This document shows positions 44,336 through 52,329 of a stretch of DNA of 64,000 bases, piece after piece. How positions within the stretch are numbered: the first letter of the stretch is position 1; each line of letters starts with the position of its first letter. This DNA comes from Bin87 sp965203195 (GTDB taxonomy: Bacteria; Chloroflexota; Dehalococcoidia; Lucifugimonadales; UBA3495): positions 2,852,001-2,916,000 of the forward strand of contig OZ241860.1 in assembly GCA_965203195.1 (NCBI GenBank), in the 5' to 3' direction. The notes beneath the pieces were generated by a model. It made no database searches. It saw nothing but the letters and a program-made list of their open reading frames with translations, and had not been told where the DNA came from. The translations under genes and the position numbers were made by a program.

Positions 44336-44782
44336 TTAGCGACGGCTGGGCGTATGTTCCAGCCAAATCACGCGCAATTGCGGTACGGCGTTGCTCATCC
44401 GCGCATAATCCCGGTCATAGGAAACCAGTTCGTAACCCGCTTCCATAGCCGTTGCGGCAATCCAGGCATCGTTCTCACTGACGGCGATACCGACCCGGGC
44501 GCACTGAGCGCGGATGCTCGCCCACAACTCCGCCGTCGTCTCCGTCGGCGCCAGGATGTCGCACCCTTTGATGAACCTGCGGAGATCGGATGTCCTGTCC
44601 TGGCCCCAGCCACGGCGCAAGGGCAATTGCAGAAGTTCCGCGACCACTGGCAAAGGCAGGGCCGAGGTCCGGTTGGTAAAAATATGACCGTACCGGGCTT
44701 CGTCAAATGTACCCCGGAATTTCTCCGACGCTACCGAGGTATCCAGTGCCAGCGACTCGTCTGGCAAGTTCAGCGCAGTCAC
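44336..44782 (-). CDS. PIN-domain protein (VapC-like)
   Basis: A 148-residue PIN domain. Acidic residues are at LALDTSVASEKF (Asp14), PVVAELLQL (Glu) and SENDAWIAATAM (Asp), and the chain ends YELVSYDRDYARM, as in VapC ribonucleases. The start codon overlaps the stop region of the upstream gene by four bases (44779-44782, ATGA type), so the two are translationally coupled, as in toxin-antitoxin pairs. The partner is much larger than usual antitoxins. Target unknown; tRNA or rRNA cleavage is known for VapC toxins. Confidence 0.85.
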   Translation of the reverse strand: MTALNLPDESLALDTSVASEKFRGTFDEARYGHIFTNRTSALPLPVVAELLQLPLRRGWGQDRTSDLRRFIKGCDILAPTETTAELWASIRAQCARVGIAVSENDAWIAATAMEAGYELVSYDRDYARMSNAVPQLRVIWLEHTPSRR

Positions 44783-45636
44783 TTTTGCAACGTACCCTTG
44801 AGAATTTCGTCAGCCCAGGCGTCCAGCTCGTCATCATAAAACCATTCGCGCTGCTTCTCCTCCCAGCGGACTATCGCCAGGGCCTGCCGCACATCGTCAT
44901 CGCCCGGGGGCCATCCCTTCAACCGATGGCCCTTTTCCTCGGCAATGTCAATGGCCTCTATTTCCCGGATGATAGTTACGCCGTCCGGGGTGCGCTCGCC
45001 GGCGCCGGCAATGCTGATTAGGCGATCAGCAGCCTGCCGCATAGTGTCGGCCAGGCTTGGGGGGAAAACCAGCAGGCAGATGCCATGCCAGGTTCCCAGC
45101 ACCGCGGTGCCTCGCACCCAGTTGACTTCCTCCAGCCGCCCGTGGCGGTGGAAGGTTTCCCGCTGCGGCAACCCGTCGTCAAACATTTCCCGCGTCAGCG
45201 TAACCGCCGGCGCCTCCGGCCCGGCGCCCCCCGCTATCGCCACGGCGTTAATGCCCTCCGGCAGTCCGTCCACAATCCGCCGGAGGGGAAACGACGCCTC
45301 TTTGGGCAGGCCCGGCAGATCGGCGGCCGCGCCGGTCAGCAGCGCCGTCAGCCCCTCCCGGGGCGCATCCGCTAATTTGCCCAGCTCCGTCGGCCCGGCA
45401 ATCTCCAGCGTCGCCGCACCGGAACCGGCGTCAACCTCCACCAGCCGCAGCGCGCTGGCCGCCAGCAGCGCCGGGTACGGCGGACGATGCCCGGTAACCT
45501 GGGTGTGCCGGTGGCGCACCATCAGCCGGAAGGCGTCCCCAAACGCCTCAATCGCCGGAAAGACCACGTCAGTGGTCAACGGCCCGGCATCGGCCAATGG
45601 GCCGGAGAAGGTGATGGTAACAGCGCGGTCGGTAAT
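44779..45636 (-). CDS. Hypothetical partner of the PIN protein, probable AUU start
   Basis: A 285-residue protein of unrecognised family, coupled to the PIN gene by a four-base overlap. No ATG, GTG or TTG lies at the right distance after the strong GAGGAGG site at 45640-45650. The codon there is ATT (45634-45636), giving the strand-like start TDRAVTITFSGPL. The first TTG, 13 codons further in, has no site. The body has strands and helices, with LEEVNWVRGTAVLGTWHGI in the middle and a charged helical tail (QREWFYDDELDAWADEILKG) that could bind the PIN protein, as antitoxin tails do. Function inferred from position only. Confidence 0.6.
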   Translation of the reverse strand: MTDRAVTITFSGPLADAGPLTTDVVFPAIEAFGDAFRLMVRHRHTQVTGHRPPYPALLAASALRLVEVDAGSGAATLEIAGPTELGKLADAPREGLTALLTGAAADLPGLPKEASFPLRRIVDGLPEGINAVAIAGGAGPEAPAVTLTREMFDDGLPQRETFHRHGRLEEVNWVRGTAVLGTWHGICLLVFPPSLADTMRQAADRLISIAGAGERTPDGVTIIREIEAIDIAEEKGHRLKGWPPGDDDVRQALAIVRWEEKQREWFYDDELDAWADEILKGTLQK

Positions 45637-45686
45637 GGTGGCCTCCTCTACCGATTATCGGTCTTTGCGCTAATGATACACCAAAA

Positions 45687-45726
45687 GCGTTCCGCACGGC
45701 GCGTTTGACCAGGCCGTGCGGAACGC
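45687..45726 (-). terminator. Intrinsic terminator of the molybdenum hydroxylase operon
   Basis: A 14-bp perfect stem (GCGTTCCGCACGGC and complement) with a 12-base loop, followed on the minus strand by TTTTGG, directly after the medium-subunit stop codon. Confidence 0.8.
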
Positions 45727-45751
45727 GTCGATCTGCTACGCGAACTCCCGG

Positions 45752-46630
45752 CTAGTGATGCGCCAGCCCGATGGCGTGCAGCAGCGCGTGCTTCACCTCC
45801 ACCGGCGCCACCCCGGCCCGGTACTCCGCCGAAGCGTACACATCGCCAATGATGTCCACCCCGGCCGCCGCCAGGTCCTCGCCCAGGTTTGCCGTCGCCG
45901 CTGCGATGCTGTCCATCGTCAGCGTAGCCCCGGTCAGCGCCGCCTCTACCGCCGGGGCTTTCACCGGGCGCGGCGTCAGCCCGCCTACCGCCACCGACGC
46001 CGCGGTGCAGCGTTCCCCGTCCATCGTCACCACCACCGCCCCGCCCACTACGGCGTAGAAGCTGGCGGGATGCGCCATCTTGGCGTACTCGGCCCGCTGG
46101 TTGGCGGCCAGCGTAGGCACGCTGACGGCGGTAATCACCTCGTTTTCCGCCAGCGCGGTTACGAAGGCGTCCGCAACGAAATCGGCGACCGCCACGGCCC
46201 GCCCGCCCGCCGGCCCCTGTATGATCGCCGTCGCGCCCAGCGCCGTCAGCACCGTGGCCCAGTCCGACGCCGGGTCGGCATGAGCCAGGTTGCCGCCGAT
46301 CGTCCCCCGGTTCCGCACCGCCGGGTCGCCAATGCCGCCCGCCGCCTCCGCCAGCAGCCCGTTGGCCTGCCGCACTTCCGGCGACGCCGCAATCTCGGCG
46401 TGGGTCGTCAGCGCGCCGATGGTAATGACATCCCCGCTGACGGATATGCCCCGCAGATTGGCAATCCCGCCAATGTCAACCAGCAGCTCCGGCCGCGCCA
46501 GCCGGAACCGCATCAGCGGAATGAGGCTGTGGCCCCCCGCCAGCAGCCGCGCCTCCGGATTCTCCGACAGCAGCTGCACGGCCTCCGCCACGGAGCCGGC
46601 CTTGCGGTATTCAAACTCTGCTGCAAACAT
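45752..46630 (-). CDS. FAD-binding medium subunit of a molybdenum hydroxylase (CoxM-like)
   Basis: A 292-residue flavin subunit of the xanthine dehydrogenase/CO dehydrogenase family, which passes electrons from the 2Fe-2S subunit to the acceptor. FEYRKAGSVAEAVQLLSENP opens the protein. LLAGGHSLIPLMRFRLARPE is the first FAD motif. TIGGNLAHADPASDWATVLT is the second. VGGLTPRPVKAPAVEAAL is the C-terminal domain. It is last in the three-gene operon (30 bases after the large subunit) and is followed by a good terminator. GAGGA lies upstream of the ATG. Confidence 0.93.
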   Translation of the reverse strand: MFAAEFEYRKAGSVAEAVQLLSENPEARLLAGGHSLIPLMRFRLARPELLVDIGGIANLRGISVSGDVITIGALTTHAEIAASPEVRQANGLLAEAAGGIGDPAVRNRGTIGGNLAHADPASDWATVLTALGATAIIQGPAGGRAVAVADFVADAFVTALAENEVITAVSVPTLAANQRAEYAKMAHPASFYAVVGGAVVVTMDGERCTAASVAVGGLTPRPVKAPAVEAALTGATLTMDSIAAATANLGEDLAAAGVDIIGDVYASAEYRAGVAPVEVKHALLHAIGLAHH

Positions 46631-46659
46631 TGCAATCAGTCCTCCTCGTCCGAAGCCGG

Positions 46660-49068
46660 CTAGTGATTATGCCCGTGGTCATGGCTGTGGCCGTGACCGT
46701 GGCTGTGCTGATGCCCGTTGCCATGGCCGCCTTCCCGAATCGCCCGCCACACCCGTTCCGGCGTCAGCGGCATATCCAGCTGCGTTACCCCCAGCGGCTT
46801 CAGCGCGTCCATCACCGCGCTGTAAATGGCGGCCGTGGACGCGATGGTTCCCGTCTCGCCAATGCCCTTCACCCCCAGCGGGTTGTGCGGCGACGGCGTT
46901 ACGGTGGAATGAACCTCAATGTCCGGCACCAGATGCGCCCGGGGAATGGCATAGTCCATCATCGTGCCCGTGAGCAGCTGCCCGCTGTCATCGTACACCG
47001 CCCCTTCCCAGAGCGCCTGCCCGGCGCCCTGCACCACGCCCCCGTGCACCTGCCCCTCAACCACCATCGGGTTGATCTGCGGCCCGCAGTCGTCCACCGC
47101 CACATAGCGGTCCAGCGTGATATGCCCGTTGTCCGGGTCCACGCTGACAATGGCGGCGTGAGCGCCGAAGGGGTAGCTGAAGTTGGGCGGGTCGTAGTAG
47201 GTGCTGGCCTCCATACCCGGCTCAATCCCTTCGGGCAGGTTCCAGGCCACATTGGCTTGCAGCGCAATGTCCTGGATGGTCTGCGCCCGGTCGGGAGCGC
47301 CGCGCACAAAGAACTTGCCGTCATCGTATTCAATGTCGGCTTCGTCGGCTTCCAGCAGGTGGGCGGCAATGACCCGGGCCTTGTCGCGCAGCTTCCGCAT
47401 CGTCAGGGCTACCGCCGCGCCGCCCACTACCGTAGTCCGGCTGCCGTAGGTGCCCCAGCCCATCGGAGTGGTGTCCGTGTCCCCATGCACCACTTCCACA
47501 TCGTCCACATCAACTCCGATTTCGTCGGCCACAATCTGCGCGAAAGTGGTTTCCTCCCCCTGCCCGTGGGGCGAAGTCCCGATGAACACATTGACCTTGC
47601 CGGTGGCGTAGATGCGGACGGTGGCCGATTCCCAAAGCCCGCCGCCGAAGCCCACGGCCCCCGCCACCTGCGAAGGCCCCAACCCGCAGATTTCGCAGTA
47701 GCAAGCCACGCCAATCCCCCGGTAGGTATGATGCTCCCGCTCCTGCGCCTGGCGGTGGCGGAAGTCGTCATAACCGATGTGCCCCAGCAACTGCTCCAAA
47801 GCGTTGGCGTAGTTGCCGCTGTCGTAGGTGATGCCAATGGCCACATCCCGGTTGTTGTCAAAAGCCTCAATCAGGTTGCGCCGCCGCGCCTCCACCGGGT
47901 CAATGCCGGCGGCGGCGGCCACCTTGTCCACCAGCCGTTCCAGCAGGAAGGTCGCCTCCGGCCGCCCGGCGCCCCGATACGCCTCCACCGGCGTGGAATT
48001 GGTGAACACCCCATAGACATCGGCCTTGATATTGGCAATGTCATAAGGCCCGGAGTACATCAGCCCGTGCAGAATGGTCGGGATCCCCGGCGCCGCGGTG
48101 GACAGATAGGCGCCCATCCCGGCATAAACCGCGCTGCGGACGGCGGTGACCTTGCCGTCGGCGTTGGCCGCCATCTCCACATACTCCACATGGTCGCGCC
48201 CGTGGGTGGTGGCGACATAGTTTTCCGTGCGGGTTTCCGTCCATTTCACCGGAATCCCCAGCTGCATTGAGCAGAAGGCGGCAATCATCTCCCAGGGATA
48301 GACCGCGATTTTCGCCCCGAAGCCGCCGCCTACCTCCGGCGCGATGACCCGGATCTTGTGCTCCGGCACCCCGGTGACCAGGCAGGTCACGAACCGGGCA
48401 ATGTGCGGGTTCTGCGTCGTGTTCCACAGCGTCAGTTCCCGCATCGCCGGCGACCAGGATGCAATGGCCGACCGGGTTTCCATCGGCGTGGGAATCAGCT
48501 TCTGCTGCTGAATGGTTTCGCTGACCACAATGGCGGCCTCGGCAAAGGCGGCGTCCGTGTCCCCGCCGGCGGCTACCCAGTGGAACGCCTGGTTGCCGGG
48601 CGCCTCCTCATGCAGCTGCGGCGCCCCTTCGCCCCGCGCCGCCTCCGGGTTGATGATGGCCGGCAGCGGTTCGTAGTCAACCTCAATCAGTTCCAGCGCA
48701 TCCTCCGCCTGGTAGCGGTTCTCCGCCACTACCACCGCCACGGCGTCGCCCACATAGCGCACCCGGTCAACAGCAATGGCGGGGTAGGCAACGGCCTTCA
48801 GCTCCGAGTCGGGGATGGCCCAGGCGCAGGGAATCGGATTCAGGACGCCGGCCGTGTCCGCCCCGGTATAGACGGCAAGCACGCCGGGCGCGCCTTGCGC
48901 GGCGTCGGTATTGATGCCCCTGATGCGGGCGTGAGCGTGGGGGCTGCGCAGAATCGCCGCGTGGACCATTCCCGTCAGCTTGATGTCATCGGTGTAGGCG
49001 GCCTGCCCGGTAATCAGGCGCGGATCTTCCCGCCGCCGGATGCCGGAGCCGAATATGCGGGTCGTCAT
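46660..49068 (-). CDS. Molybdopterin-binding large subunit of a molybdenum hydroxylase (form-II CoxL-like) with His-rich tail
   Basis: An 802-residue catalytic subunit. The N-terminal domain starts RREDPRLITGQAAYTDDIKL, GGGFGAKIAVYPWEM is a cofactor-binding loop, and AYRGAGRPEATFLLERLVD is the active-site signature. AYRGAGR marks form II, whereas true aerobic CO dehydrogenases carry AYRCSFR. KGIGETGTIASTAAIYSAV contains the general-base Glu region. The substrate is therefore open (CO, aldehyde, N-heterocycle). The last 24 residues are a His-rich tail (GHQHSHGHGHSHDHGHNH), which is unusual and suits Ni, Cu or Zn binding. GGAGGCGTT precedes the ATG; the small subunit gene is 10 bases upstream. 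Confidence 0.95.
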   Translation of the reverse strand: MTTRIFGSGIRRREDPRLITGQAAYTDDIKLTGMVHAAILRSPHAHARIRGINTDAAQGAPGVLAVYTGADTAGVLNPIPCAWAIPDSELKAVAYPAIAVDRVRYVGDAVAVVVAENRYQAEDALELIEVDYEPLPAIINPEAARGEGAPQLHEEAPGNQAFHWVAAGGDTDAAFAEAAIVVSETIQQQKLIPTPMETRSAIASWSPAMRELTLWNTTQNPHIARFVTCLVTGVPEHKIRVIAPEVGGGFGAKIAVYPWEMIAAFCSMQLGIPVKWTETRTENYVATTHGRDHVEYVEMAANADGKVTAVRSAVYAGMGAYLSTAAPGIPTILHGLMYSGPYDIANIKADVYGVFTNSTPVEAYRGAGRPEATFLLERLVDKVAAAAGIDPVEARRRNLIEAFDNNRDVAIGITYDSGNYANALEQLLGHIGYDDFRHRQAQEREHHTYRGIGVACYCEICGLGPSQVAGAVGFGGGLWESATVRIYATGKVNVFIGTSPHGQGEETTFAQIVADEIGVDVDDVEVVHGDTDTTPMGWGTYGSRTTVVGGAAVALTMRKLRDKARVIAAHLLEADEADIEYDDGKFFVRGAPDRAQTIQDIALQANVAWNLPEGIEPGMEASTYYDPPNFSYPFGAHAAIVSVDPDNGHITLDRYVAVDDCGPQINPMVVEGQVHGGVVQGAGQALWEGAVYDDSGQLLTGTMMDYAIPRAHLVPDIEVHSTVTPSPHNPLGVKGIGETGTIASTAAIYSAVMDALKPLGVTQLDMPLTPERVWRAIREGGHGNGHQHSHGHGHSHDHGHNH

Positions 49069-49078
49069 AACGCCTCCT

Positions 49079-49573
49079 CTAGGCTTCCTGGCCGGCTGCC
49101 TGTCGCCGAACTTCCGCCGCCGCCAGCGCCGCCTTGACGATGTTGTTGTAGCCGGTGCAGCGGCACATATTCCCCTCCAGCCCGGCGCGCACTTCCGCCG
49201 CCGTCGGGTCGGGGTTGCGCTCGATGATCTCGCTCACCGACATAATCATCCCCGCGGTGCAGTAGCCGCACTGCAACCCGTGATGGTTCCAGAACGCTTC
49301 CTGCACGGCCGTCAGACCGCCGTCCTCCGCCAGCCCCTCAATGGTGGTGATTTCCGCCCCGTCGGCCTGCACGGCAAAGGCGGTGCAGGACTTGACGGTA
49401 ACGCCGTTCATCTTGACCACGCAGGCCCCGCACTGGCTGGTGTCGCACCCGATTTTGGTTCCGGTCAGGTTGAGGGTTTCCCGCAGGAAGTGCGCCAGCA
49501 GGGTGCGCGGCTCCACCTCCGCCGCATGAGCGCGGCCGTTCACGGTCAGCGTGATGGGTACTTTACTGGGCAA
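49079..49573 (-). CDS. 2Fe-2S small subunit of a molybdenum hydroxylase (CoxS-like)
   Basis: A 164-residue iron-sulfur subunit. The N-terminal plant-type ferredoxin domain has GTKIGCDTSQCGACVVKMNG with the cluster cysteines and a further Cys in VKSCTAFAVQ. The C-terminal helical domain has LQCGYCTAGMIMSV and EGNMCRCTGYNNIVKA, which bind the second cluster next to the molybdenum. The start is TTG 49573, with GGAGGCGC six to seven bases upstream. It is first in the small-large-medium operon, the usual order for many coxSLM-like clusters. Confidence 0.95.
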   Translation of the reverse strand: MPSKVPITLTVNGRAHAAEVEPRTLLAHFLRETLNLTGTKIGCDTSQCGACVVKMNGVTVKSCTAFAVQADGAEITTIEGLAEDGGLTAVQEAFWNHHGLQCGYCTAGMIMSVSEIIERNPDPTAAEVRAGLEGNMCRCTGYNNIVKAALAAAEVRRQAAGQEA

Positions 49574-49836
49574 AATAGCGCCTCCTCAATGAATGATCGG
49601 CCGGAACTGCCGGCACAATGCCCGGCGCAGCGGCCGCGAATGAATGCATCCCATCCGAATCCGGCGTAAATGCAACCCCGGAACTGCGGCAACGCGATCG
49701 CAAACATCCGGGCGACCACCGGACCGCCGGGAGCACGGCGCGCCACCGCCTTGCCGCCGGCAGTATAGACCGCCGCCGGGGGCCGGTCAAATAACCGCCC
49801 CGGCGAGGCCGGGTCTGTCCCCTTATAATGCTAATA

Positions 49837-50598
49837 CTATATCCCTGCCGCCGGCGTATCCCCACCGCCCGCCGGCGGCGCCGCGCCCGCCGCCGCCAGA
49901 GCCTCCGCCACCGTAATATCGCCGGTATAAAGCGCCCGCCCGATGATGGCCGCCTCGGCCCCGGTGGGCAGCAACCGCGCGATATGCGCCGCCGCCCCCA
50001 CACCGCCCGCGCACAGCACCGCCAGCCCGCTGTCCCGCGCCAGCGCCGCCGTGGCCGCGTAGTTCGGCTCCTCCAGCGTGCCGTCGCGGGCTATATCCGT
50101 GTACAGCACGCGCTGCGCCCCCAAATCCGCCATCCGCCGCGCCAGTTCCGTAGCCGTGATTGCGGATGTTTCCGTCCACCCCCGGATGGCCACCAGCCCG
50201 TCGCGGGCGTCCAGCGCCACCACCACCCGCCCGCTGCCAAACCGCCGGCACAGCTCCTCAACCAGGGCGGGGTTGGACGCGGCGGCAGTGCCCACCACCA
50301 CCCGGGCGGCGCCGGCGTCAAACAGCGCCGCCGCCGTGTCCGCGCTGCGAATGCCGCCGCCCACCTGCGTGGGAATGTCCAGCCGGCGGGTAATGGCCGT
50401 TATCGCCGCCAGGTTGGCCGGATTGCCCGAATGCGCCCCGTCCAGGTCCACAATGTGCAGCCGCTGCCCGCCCTCCGCCTGCCACCGCTCGGCCACGCCC
50501 AGCGGGTCATCGGAAAACACGGTCTCGCGCGCGTAGTCCCCCTGATACAGACGGACGCAGCGCCCGCCCCGCAGGTCAATGGCGGGAATGATTTCCAT
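49837..50598 (-). CDS. hisA: ProFAR isomerase of histidine biosynthesis
   Basis: A 253-residue TIM barrel that isomerises ProFAR to PRFAR. MEIIPAIDLRGGRCVRLYQG holds the catalytic Asp8, VDLDGAHSGNPANL the phosphate-side motif, THIGGGIR-like TQVGGGIRSADTA the half-barrel phosphate site, and VLYTDIARDGTLEEPN the second catalytic Asp. It is last in pduO-hisH-hisA, 24 bases after hisH. The C-terminus has a short low-complexity tail (AAAGAAPPAGGGDTPAAG) beyond the usual end. No hisF is within the window downstream. Confidence 0.96.
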   Translation of the reverse strand: MEIIPAIDLRGGRCVRLYQGDYARETVFSDDPLGVAERWQAEGGQRLHIVDLDGAHSGNPANLAAITAITRRLDIPTQVGGGIRSADTAAALFDAGAARVVVGTAAASNPALVEELCRRFGSGRVVVALDARDGLVAIRGWTETSAITATELARRMADLGAQRVLYTDIARDGTLEEPNYAATAALARDSGLAVLCAGGVGAAAHIARLLPTGAEAAIIGRALYTGDITVAEALAAAGAAPPAGGGDTPAAGI

Positions 50599-50622
50599 AT
50601 CCTGGCCGGCCCTCCGCAGGCC

Positions 50623-51282
50623 CTACCCGGCGCCGGCAGCCGGCCGGCCGGCAACTTGCCCGATAAAGTTGGCGTAAATCCGCAGCCCGTTGGCGCCGCT
50701 TTTCTCCGGGTGAAACTGCGTCGCCACCACATTGTCCCGCGCGTAGATGCTGCAAAAATCTACGCCGTACTCCGTAACCCCGGCAATGCCGCCGGGCCCG
50801 GCCGGGTCGGCATAGTAGCTGTGCACAAAGTAAAAATGGCTGTCCTGGGGAATGCCTTCCCAAAGCGGATGCGGCCTCTGGAAATGGACGGTGTTCCACC
50901 CCATATGCGGCACCTTGATGCCCGCCGGCAGCCGCCGCACCCGTCCGGCCACTAGCCCCATGCACACGGCGTCCCCGTCCCCTTCGTCCGTCGCCTCCAG
51001 CAGCAGTTGCAGCCCCAGGCAGACGCCCAGAAACGGCTTGCCCCCGGCAATGTAATCCAGCAGCGGCCCCACCAGCCCCCGCCCTTGGAGCGCCGCCATC
51101 GCCGCCGGCCCCGAACCTACGCCCGGCAGTATCACGCCGTCGGCGTCCGCCAGCGCCGCCGCATCGGCCGTCACCCGCGGCGTTGCCCCCGCTTTCTCCA
51201 CTGCCCGGGCCACGCTCCGCAGGTTGCCCGACCCGTAGTCAATGACGATGATACGGGAATTATTGCCGTCGTCAGCCGTCAT
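50623..51282 (-). CDS. hisH: Imidazole glycerol phosphate synthase glutaminase subunit
   Basis: A 219-residue class I glutamine amidotransferase that feeds ammonia to HisF. IVIDYGSGNLRSVARAVEKA is the usual start, DGVILPGVGSGPAAMAALQG the oxyanion region, and KPFLGVCLGLQLLLEATDEG contains the nucleophile Cys. VATQFHPEKSGANGLRIYAN contains the catalytic His and Glu. Six bases separate it from the pduO stop and 24 from the hisA start, so the three are one operon. Confidence 0.96.
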   Translation of the reverse strand: MTADDGNNSRIIVIDYGSGNLRSVARAVEKAGATPRVTADAAALADADGVILPGVGSGPAAMAALQGRGLVGPLLDYIAGGKPFLGVCLGLQLLLEATDEGDGDAVCMGLVAGRVRRLPAGIKVPHMGWNTVHFQRPHPLWEGIPQDSHFYFVHSYYADPAGPGGIAGVTEYGVDFCSIYARDNVVATQFHPEKSGANGLRIYANFIGQVAGRPAAGAG

Positions 51283-51288
51283 CGCCGG

Positions 51289-51981
51289 TCACGCCCGGTC
51301 GCCGGTGGCCCGTTCAATGGGAATGTCCCGGTCGTGGTAGCGCGCCAGCACAAAAAGCAGGTCGCCCAGCCGGTTCAGGTACGCCAGTATCAGCTCGTTG
51401 GTCAGGCCGCCGGCCTCCGCCAGCGCCACTACCCGCCGCTCGGCCGTGCGAATCACCGTGCGGGCCGCGTCCATAGCCGACGACGACGGCGTGCCGCCCG
51501 GCAAAATGAACACCTGCGGCATCTGGAAATGGGTTTCCAGCTCGTCAATGATGACCTCCAGATTGTCCACCATTTCCTCGGTAACGGGCTTGAAATGCTG
51601 GTGAAAGAGGTCATACTTTTCCGGGTCCGTCGCCAGCTCGGCCGCCACCGTAAAAAGCTCCCGCTGCAAGTCGCGCAGAATGTTTTTGACCTTGTCGTCT
51701 TCGGTAAGCGACCGCGCCAGCCCCATCAGGCTCACCGCCTCGTCGGTGATGCCGTAAGCCTCCGTGTGCGGGTTGGCTTTGGACACGCGCCCCCCGTACA
51801 GCAGGCTGGTCTGCCCCCGGTCGCCGTACTTCGTATAAACGCGCTTGCGCCGCGCCGCCCCCGATGACGCCGATGACGCCGCCGGCGCCGATGTTGCCGC
51901 CGCCGCCGTAGCCGATGCTGCCGATGACGCTGGCGTTGCTGCTGCTGCCGTTGCGGATGCGGATTCTGGTGGTGTACTCAT
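51289..51981 (-). CDS. pduO: PduO-type ATP:cob(I)alamin adenosyltransferase
   Basis: A 230-residue enzyme that adenosylates cob(I)alamin. The family core begins KRVYTKYGDRGQTSLLYGGR (ATP-binding loop) and includes FTVAAELATDPEKY, VFILPGGTPSSSAMDAARTV and RRVVALAEAG with the conserved Arg residues, ending LLFVLARYHD. Ahead of the core is an unusual extension of about 45 Ala/Ser-rich residues (ESASATAAAATPASSAAS), encoded by a GC-rich trinucleotide-like stretch. ATG 51981 has GGGAG upstream and the further in-frame extension is rejected. First gene of the operon with hisH and hisA. No cobalamin riboswitch was recognised upstream. Confidence 0.92.
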   Translation of the reverse strand: MSTPPESASATAAAATPASSAASATAAAATSAPAASSASSGAARRKRVYTKYGDRGQTSLLYGGRVSKANPHTEAYGITDEAVSLMGLARSLTEDDKVKNILRDLQRELFTVAAELATDPEKYDLFHQHFKPVTEEMVDNLEVIIDELETHFQMPQVFILPGGTPSSSAMDAARTVIRTAERRVVALAEAGGLTNELILAYLNRLGDLLFVLARYHDRDIPIERATGDRA

Positions 51982-52329
51982 TCTGTGAAACTCTCCCAGC
52001 GCGGATTGGAACTCCTGCCATTCTAGCGCCCAACCGCCAATAACGCTATCCGGCGCGCACCCGCCGCGGCAGCCTTTCTTTTCGGATGGTTTGGCTGACC
52101 GGCCGCCCATCTCCCCGGCCAAATCCAGAGTCCATCCACCTGACCCGAAACGCCGCCGGATCCTCGGCGCTTTCCCCCGGTTATGTCCGCTTGTGCTATG
52201 ATGCCCCCAGGCGGCAGGCGGCGGCGGTTGCTGCCGGGGCAGGTCTCCCCATTTACAGACCCCGCTTTACGAATCCCGCGCAGACGAACCCCGTCGCAGA
52301 CGAAACCCCGCGCAATTGAGGAGGTTATT
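51982..52329. other. Divergent intergenic region, promoters of pduO and the beta-propeller gene
   Basis: About 350 bases between two divergent genes. On the plus strand an extended -10, TGCTATGAT, stands at 52194-52202, about 130 bases before the beta-propeller gene. GAGGAGG at 52318-52325 is its ribosome binding site. No riboswitch or other structured RNA was recognised. Confidence 0.45.

Noticed and set aside
51982..52329. A cobalamin riboswitch upstream of pduO
   Set aside because: No B12-box-like core was found in the region on the minus strand.
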